This document shows, one piece after another, positions 59,667-64,000 of a stretch of DNA of 64,000 bases. The notes beneath the pieces are model-generated. The model searched no databases and was not told the origin of the DNA. It was given only the letters and a program-made list of their open reading frames with translations. Both the position numbers and the translations under genes were made by a program. Source of the DNA: Rhodocaloribacter litoris (lineage in GTDB: Bacteria; Bacteroidota; Rhodothermia; Rhodothermales; ISCAR-4553); the NCBI RefSeq assembly GCF_011682235.2, contig NZ_CP076718.1, positions 1,575,141 through 1,639,140 on the forward strand. Reading direction: 5' to 3'. Every line of letters begins with the position of its first letter. Position 1 is the first letter of the stretch.

Positions 59667-59740
59667 GGCGCGGTAGCTCAGCCGGTTAGAGCGACGGATT
59701 CATAACCCGTAGGTCGGCGGTTCAAGTCCGCCCCGCGCCA
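59667..59740 (+). tRNA. tRNA-Met (anticodon CAT)
   Basis: A complete cloverleaf: acceptor GGCGCGG pairs with CCGCGCC, D arm GCTCAGCCGGTTAGAGC, anticodon loop TTCATAA, and T arm GGCGG-TTCAAGT-CCGCC. The discriminator is A and the 3' CCA is not encoded. The initiator-type first-pair mismatch is absent, so elongator Met is preferred; tRNA-Ile2 (lysidine-modified CAT) cannot be ruled out. The top pair under the loop (31-39) is an A-C mismatch. Confidence 0.93.
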
Positions 59741-59750
59741 CACCCTTCTT

Positions 59751-59778
59751 ACCCGCCCCGCTTCCCGGCGGGTTTTTT
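59751..59778 (+). terminator. Terminator after tRNA-Met
   Basis: ACCCGCC (59751-59757) pairs with GGCGGGT (59767-59773), followed by a run of T. It lies 10 bases after the tRNA and six before the stop of the convergent phosphoribosyltransferase gene. Confidence 0.8.
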
Positions 59779-59783
59779 CGTTT

Positions 59784-61169
59784 TCAGCCCGCCGCCGCGA
59801 CGTGCCGGGCTTCGAGTCGGCGGCGGACCGTCTCGGCGCGTTCCTGCAGGGTCGGGCTGAGTTCGACCGGATAGGGCGGCTCGGCTTCGTCGAGGGTGAG
59901 CAGGCGGGCAGGCAGGCGGGCCAGTTCGCGCTCGGCGTGCCGGCGGGCCTCGTCGAGGGTGCGCCGGCCGGCTTCGGTGCGTCGCCCGCCCCGCATGACG
60001 CACAAGAGCAGGGGCGTCCCTTCGTGCGCTTCTTCTGCGGTGGCGATGACGTCCCGCACGGCCGTGTCCCGTTCGAACAGGCGGTAGACCTGCTTGCGCC
60101 CCGGCAGGTTGGCCTTGTCGGTGGAGAGCTTCATGCGGGGCTTCCCGGCATAGCCGGCGAGCTTGTAGGCGCTGTCCAGGTAGGGCTGGTCGGCCATGGT
60201 GCCCATGCGGGTGCCGACGCCGAAGCCGTCGATGGGGGCCCCGGCCGCCACCAGGTCCGCGATGGCGTACTCGTCCAGGCTGCCGCTGGCGAAGATCTGC
60301 ACGTGGTGCAGGCCGGCCTCGTCGAGGAGGCGGCGTGCGGCGCGGGCCAGGGCGGCCAGGTCGCCCGAGTCGAGGCGGATGGCCTTCACGCGGAACGCCT
60401 CGCCCTGCTCGCGGGCCAGCCGGATGACGCGCCGCACCCCTTCGAGCGTGTCGTAGGTGTCCACCAGCAGCGTGGTGCCGGGGTAGAGGCGGGCGAAGGC
60501 GCGGAAGGCATCGCCTTCGTCCCGGTGTGCCTCGATGTAGCTGTGCGCCATCGTGCCGGTGACGCGCAGGCCGTAGGCGTGCCCGGCCAGCACGTTCGAC
60601 GTCGCCTGCACACCGGCGATGTGGTAGGCCCGCGCCGCCTTCAGGGCCGCATCCGCGCCGTGCATGCGCCGCATCCCGAAGTCGACCACGGTGCGGCCGG
60701 CCGCCGCCTGCACCACCCGCACCGCCTTCGACGCGACCCCCGTCTGGAAGGTGATCTGGTTGAGCAGGAACGTCTCGACGAGCTGGGCCTGCCCGATCGG
60801 CGCGACGACCTCCAGGAGGGGCTCGCCGGCAAAGACGGGCGTGCCCTCGGGCACGGCATACACGTCGCCCGTGAAGCGGAAGTCGGCCAGGTAGGTCAGG
60901 AAGTCGTTTCCGAACAGGCCGAGCGAGGCAAGGTAGTCGAGTGCCTCCGGCGTGAAGCGGAGTGTCTCCAGGTAGTGAAGCACCGTATCGAGCCCGCAGG
61001 CCAGCAGGAAGTTGCGGTGCCGGAGCCGGCGCACGAACAGGTCGAAGACGGCCTCCTCGTCCATGCCCTCCCGGAAGTAGGCCTGGAGCATGGTGAGCTG
61101 GTAGAGGTCGGTGAAGAGGGCCGCGCCGGCGTCGTCGACCCAGTGGGCGTTCGTCGTGGAATCATGCAT
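59784..61169 (-). CDS. pncB: Nicotinate phosphoribosyltransferase
   Basis: A 461-residue enzyme that makes nicotinate mononucleotide from nicotinate and PRPP in NAD salvage. Typical segments are [20 protein letters not shown] at the N-terminus, [40 protein letters not shown] and [20 protein letters not shown] (PRPP/nicotinate pocket), then [20 protein letters not shown]. The ATG at 61169 overlaps the stop of the upstream cysteine-hydrolase gene by eight bases, implying coupled translation. The two genes form a nicotinamide-to-NaMN route. Confidence 0.94.
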   Translation of the reverse strand: MHDSTTNAHWVDDAGAALFTDLYQLTMLQAYFREGMDEEAVFDLFVRRLRHRNFLLACGLDTVLHYLETLRFTPEALDYLASLGLFGNDFLTYLADFRFTGDVYAVPEGTPVFAGEPLLEVVAPIGQAQLVETFLLNQITFQTGVASKAVRVVQAAAGRTVVDFGMRRMHGADAALKAARAYHIAGVQATSNVLAGHAYGLRVTGTMAHSYIEAHRDEGDAFRAFARLYPGTTLLVDTYDTLEGVRRVIRLAREQGEAFRVKAIRLDSGDLAALARAARRLLDEAGLHHVQIFASGSLDEYAIADLVAAGAPIDGFGVGTRMGTMADQPYLDSAYKLAGYAGKPRMKLSTDKANLPGRKQVYRLFERDTAVRDVIATAEEAHEGTPLLLCVMRGGRRTEAGRRTLDEARRHAERELARLPARLLTLDEAEPPYPVELSPTLQERAETVRRRLEARHVAAAG

Positions 61170-62223
61170 GGGAGACGGATTCTTTTCCGAAAGCGGCGGG
61201 GAAGCCCGGCCAGGTGTCCGGCGGGTCGGTGGAACGGACGACGTGCATCCCGGCTTCGGCGAACCGGGCAAAGGCCGCATCGGCGGCCTCGGTGAAGTCG
61301 GCGCCGGGCGCCACGATGGGCGAGGTGCAGTCCTCGAGCAGGTACACCCTGTGCGCCAGCGACGGGTCGTGCGCCCGGAGGTCGTCGAGCAGGTCCTGCA
61401 CCGTCCAGGCGACGCAGTGGCTCTTGGCCTGCCCGGCAATGACGACCGCGTCGAACGTGCGCACCATCTCGAAGAGCGCATCGTTCGGCTCGACGAGCCG
61501 GCGGCCGTCGGGGTCCGTGTTCACTTCGGGCCGCAGGGCGGAGTAGTGCTCCGTCAGCGGGTGCGTGCCCTTGACGAGCAGCTCCGGCGGGCTGTGCCGG
61601 GCAACGGTGTGGAAGAAGACGGCCTCCTCCACGGCCGGCACCAGGGCATGCCCGATGCCGCCGAGCATGGCATGGTACGGCCAGACCGTCAGCGCGTACT
61701 TGCCCCGCTCGGCCAGGGTGCGGACGTAATGCTCCAGGTGGCGCTGCCCGGCTTCGGGCGTCAGGCCAAGCCGGCCGGCCAGCGCCGCGTTGAACCGCCA
61801 TCGCCCCGACGCCACCTCCTCGACGGTCACCACGGTGAACGGCGCCGGGTGCCGCCCTTCGTCATCGACCAGGAACACCGGGTGGAAGATCTGGGCGGCC
61901 CGGTGGGTGTCCAGCGTGGCCAGGACGGCGGTGATGCGGTGGAGGTTGCGATAGATGAACGCGCACAGCCGGCGGTTGTCCTCTACGGCGGCCTGGCCCG
62001 TGGCACCGCCCACATAGAGTTCGAAGCCGGGCAGGCAGAAGGTGTTCTGCACGTCGATCAGGACCAGCCCCAGGCGGAAGGCGTCCTCACGGGCCGGACG
62101 GATGCCGTGCTCCACGGCCCAGGCCCGTGCCTCGCCGGCCCGCTGCTGGTACGGCACCCGGTAGACCGTCCCGACGGCCTCCGGGTCGTAAAACGGCGGT
62201 AGGGGCAGGGATTCGATAGCCAT
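61162..62223 (-). CDS. Isochorismatase-fold cysteine hydrolase, probable nicotinamidase
   Basis: A 353-residue hydrolase. The isochorismatase-type triad fits D57 ([11 protein letters not shown]), K218 (LVKGTHPL) and C270 ([18 protein letters not shown]). It is about 150 residues longer than E. coli PncA, with extra sequence before D57 and between motifs. The overlap with the nicotinate phosphoribosyltransferase gene makes nicotinamide deamidation the likeliest reaction. The start at 62223 ([18 protein letters not shown]) is chosen over a longer upstream frame. Confidence 0.82.
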   Translation of the reverse strand: MAIESLPLPPFYDPEAVGTVYRVPYQQRAGEARAWAVEHGIRPAREDAFRLGLVLIDVQNTFCLPGFELYVGGATGQAAVEDNRRLCAFIYRNLHRITAVLATLDTHRAAQIFHPVFLVDDEGRHPAPFTVVTVEEVASGRWRFNAALAGRLGLTPEAGQRHLEHYVRTLAERGKYALTVWPYHAMLGGIGHALVPAVEEAVFFHTVARHSPPELLVKGTHPLTEHYSALRPEVNTDPDGRRLVEPNDALFEMVRTFDAVVIAGQAKSHCVAWTVQDLLDDLRAHDPSLAHRVYLLEDCTSPIVAPGADFTEAADAAFARFAEAGMHVVRSTDPPDTWPGFPAAFGKESVSHA

Positions 62224-62372
62224 GGCACGAAGGACGTTTTGTTGAGAGTCCAGGGCGCAAGGGGGGAGAAAAGCCTCCCGTTGTGCACAATGCACTACGC
62301 ACGACGCCGCCCGGACGATCCGCCCCGGCCGTGATGCGCCCAACGCCGGTCGGCTTGCCGGAGACCAACGCC

Positions 62373-62936
62373 TCAGTTCAGGCGCGGGTCGTCCGGGAAG
62401 TTGGCCAGGATCGCATACTCGCCTCCCTTGCGGCGCAACACGGCGCGCCACAACCGTTCGGGAACCTCCGCGAAGACGACGTCGCCGGAGGCCGGGCTCA
62501 GGAACCATCCGCCCTGCTCGATCTCCTCTTCGAGCTGGCCGGGGGACCACCCGGCGTAGCCGAGAAAAAAGCGCAGGGCCTCGCCCGTGACGCGTTCCCC
62601 CGTCAACAGGTGTTTCAGCGCTTCGAAGTCACCGCCCCAGTAGACGTCCTCCAGGACCGGAACGGCTCCGGGAATGCGTTCGCCGAAGCGATGGAGAAAG
62701 TGCAGGGTGTTCGGCTGCACCGGCCCCCCGAGGGAAAGCGGGGTATCATAGTCCAGCACGTCGTCGAGGACGTCTTGCAGGTGCAGGGTCAGGGGCCGGT
62801 TCAGGATCAGCCCGAAGGAGCCTTCCTCGCCATGCTCGCACAGCAGGACCACCGTTCGCCGGAAGTTGGGATCTTCCATCAGGGGCGGCGCGATCAGGAG
62901 CGTACCGGTCGTGGGCCGGCTCTCGGGCTGGGTCAT
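62373..62936 (-). CDS. YqgE/AlgH family protein
   Basis: A 187-residue protein starting with [20 protein letters not shown], the YqgE/AlgH hallmark, followed by [12 protein letters not shown] and [20 protein letters not shown]. The family is structurally known but its function is uncertain; AlgH was named from alginate regulation in Pseudomonas. Its start codon overlaps the stop of the upstream gene in an ATGA junction (62933-62936), so the two are translationally coupled. Confidence 0.92.
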   Translation of the reverse strand: MTQPESRPTTGTLLIAPPLMEDPNFRRTVVLLCEHGEEGSFGLILNRPLTLHLQDVLDDVLDYDTPLSLGGPVQPNTLHFLHRFGERIPGAVPVLEDVYWGGDFEALKHLLTGERVTGEALRFFLGYAGWSPGQLEEEIEQGGWFLSPASGDVVFAEVPERLWRAVLRRKGGEYAILANFPDDPRLN

Positions 62937-63364
62937 TTCGTGTTCTCTGTCCGGCGGAGCAGGGCACGGTAGGCCCCGCACCACCAGTCGGCGTTGCGGG
63001 TGATGGCGGCGATGGTGATGTGCTGAAAATGCGGCACCAGGGCCAGCAGGCGTGCGGGCACCTCGTTCCACCGGTCGGCCCGTATGAGCGTTTCCAGTTC
63101 GTCGGCCGCGGTGCGGCACCAGCGCCACTTCTCCCGGAGCGCCTCGGCTTTCTTCCAGTAGTTGCGCTCGTCCCAAGCCCCGGCGCTCTCGTCGATGGTC
63201 CGGTAAATGTCCCGCAGGTTGAAAACGAGGAACGCCGTCATGTCCCGGGCCTCGTCGTCGAAACGGGCGCGCTGGGCCAGCAGGCGCAGCACCTCGGCAC
63301 ACGAGCGCATGTGCGCGTGCCGTCGGCTGGCGGGGGTCTCCCCCGTCGTGATGATGCGGCTCAT
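62933..63364 (-). CDS. Conserved-looking helical protein of unknown function
   Basis: A 143-residue protein without signal peptide or transmembrane helix. It is rich in Arg, Trp and Ala and mostly helical by pattern: [60 protein letters not shown]. No family is recognised. It is the first gene of a two-gene unit with the YqgE/AlgH gene (ATGA overlap), so a role connected with that protein is possible. A candidate promoter precedes it at 63404-63435. Confidence 0.7.
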   Translation of the reverse strand: MSRIITTGETPASRRHAHMRSCAEVLRLLAQRARFDDEARDMTAFLVFNLRDIYRTIDESAGAWDERNYWKKAEALREKWRWCRTAADELETLIRADRWNEVPARLLALVPHFQHITIAAITRNADWWCGAYRALLRRTENTK

Positions 63365-63403
63365 CCCGTCGCACGAAAAGGTTCGTTGCCCTGGCGGTGC
63401 CCG

Positions 63404-63435
63404 AGAAGTTAGGGGACGCGCCTTTTCTTTTGCAA
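63404..63435 (-). promoter_or_regulatory. Candidate promoter of the unknown gene and yqgE pair
   Basis: Minus strand: TTG (63435-63433), 21 bases, TAACTTCT (63411-63404; six of eight matches to TAnnTTTG). It lies 40 bases before the start codon. Confidence 0.4.
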
Positions 63436-63466
63436 CGACCTTCCACCCGAAAACGGGCCGGCGGGG

Positions 63467-64000
63467 CTACCGGAGCAGCACCATCGTCCGGGTGAGCACC
63501 TGCGCCGGGGTTTCCAGCCGGTAGACGTAGAGCCCGCTGGCCCGCCCCGTGGCATCGAAGACCACCTCGTGCCGGCCGGCCGGCCGCAGCCCGTCGACGA
63601 GCGTGGCCACCCGGCGGCCCAGCACGTCGTAGACGGCCAGGCGCACCTCGGTCGGGCGGTCGAGCCGGTAGGCGATGGTCGTCACCGGGTTGAAGGGGTT
63701 GGGCCGGTTCGGCTCCAGCACCACCGCCGCGGGCACCTCCGCCATCTCCTCCACCGGCGTGGCCGTGTCCACCAGAAACTCGGCCCGGATCGGGATCGAC
63801 GTGTTCCGTAGGCTGGCACCGCTAGAGAGACTGAGAACCCAGAGTTCAGCCCAGTTTCCATTCGAGAGCCGTACCCAGGAGACACTCTCGGCCGGATGAC
63901 GTGACGGCACGATGACCATGTAGTTCGTATCGGTCCCTGTCTCTTTGTACCCAACCCAGATCACCTCGGGCAAATCGTTCAACTGGCTGTGATAGGCAGA
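63467..64000 (-). CDS. C-terminal part of a type IX-secreted protein
   Basis: The frame is open to the right edge, so only the last 177 or so residues are visible. The C-terminus is a type A sorting domain: [20 protein letters not shown], then [20 protein letters not shown] and [20 protein letters not shown]. This tail directs export through the type IX system and surface attachment. The part before it ([20 protein letters not shown]) looks like a beta-rich passenger of unknown role. Confidence 0.85.
   Translation of the reverse strand, partial: SAYHSQLNDLPEVIWVGYKETGTDTNYMVIVPSRHPAESVSWVRLSNGNWAELWVLSLSSGASLRNTSIPIRAEFLVDTATPVEEMAEVPAAVVLEPNRPNPFNPVTTIAYRLDRPTEVRLAVYDVLGRRVATLVDGLRPAGRHEVVFDATGRASGLYVYRLETPAQVLTRTMVLLR

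Overview
The window is GC-rich chromosomal DNA from a member of the Bacteroidota/Rhodothermota assemblage, most likely Rhodothermales-like. The support is a SusC/SusD pair, a C-terminal type IX secretion tail (63467..64000), a RicT protein with the Cys/Gly-rich N-terminus usual in Bacteroidota, weak Shine-Dalgarno sites, and several promoters of the form TTG-N19-22-TAnnTTTG. The lineage call is inference from gene families; no rRNA is present. No complete insertion sequence, prophage or CRISPR array is visible.

Layout. 1-8 kb: mutS2 (cut by the left edge) and a sugar nucleotidyltransferase, then an OmpA lipoprotein, a LOG-family hydrolase, a TPR protein, a HAD hydrolase and a hexapeptide-repeat transferase. 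7.8-23 kb: a carbohydrate-uptake locus with a LacI regulator, SusC, SusD, a lone TonB-plug lipoprotein, two giant VCBS/ASPIC-UnbV lipoproteins separated by two GxxExxY genes in a repeat-rich segment, and a small lipoprotein. 23-27 kb: two decayed toxin-antitoxin modules (DinJ with truncated YafQ; MNT with frameshifted HEPN) around a GWxTD protein. 27-37.6 kb: an alpha-glucoside/trehalose block with an exported (alpha/alpha)6 glycosidase, an SSS symporter, an amylosucrase with a starch-binding-like tail, an MFS transporter and a trehalase of the fungal neutral (Nth1) type. A 12-bp LacI-type palindrome occurs both at the susC promoter and between the glycosidase and the symporter, suggesting that the two blocks form one regulon.

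37.6-52 kb is mostly housekeeping and membrane genes: DoxX, an alpha/beta hydrolase, mscL, a 16-residue-repeat surface protein, a type III polyketide synthase, mazG, ssb, a broken hybrid histidine kinase, an NSS transporter, a CorC/CNNM-type protein and purF. A short stand-alone transcription unit follows purF (about 51.5-51.8 kb). 52.1-56 kb holds a GroES-like protein convergent with a VWA-PP2C-kinase operon whose kinase has transmembrane helices and a helix-hairpin-helix tail (the E. coli YegL-YegK-YegI arrangement). 56-64 kb holds ricT, the DNA polymerase III delta' gene, a cyclase-homology protein, an elongator-type tRNA-Met, a nicotinamidase-like/nicotinate phosphoribosyltransferase operon, a YqgE/AlgH pair and the end of a type IX-secreted protein.

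The points most worth following are the fungal-type trehalase, the paired LacI operators 105 bp apart around the susC promoter, the nested repeats bracketing a GxxExxY gene, the free-standing plug lipoprotein, and the kinase/phosphatase/VWA triad. All calls are from reading the sequence; no database search was run.
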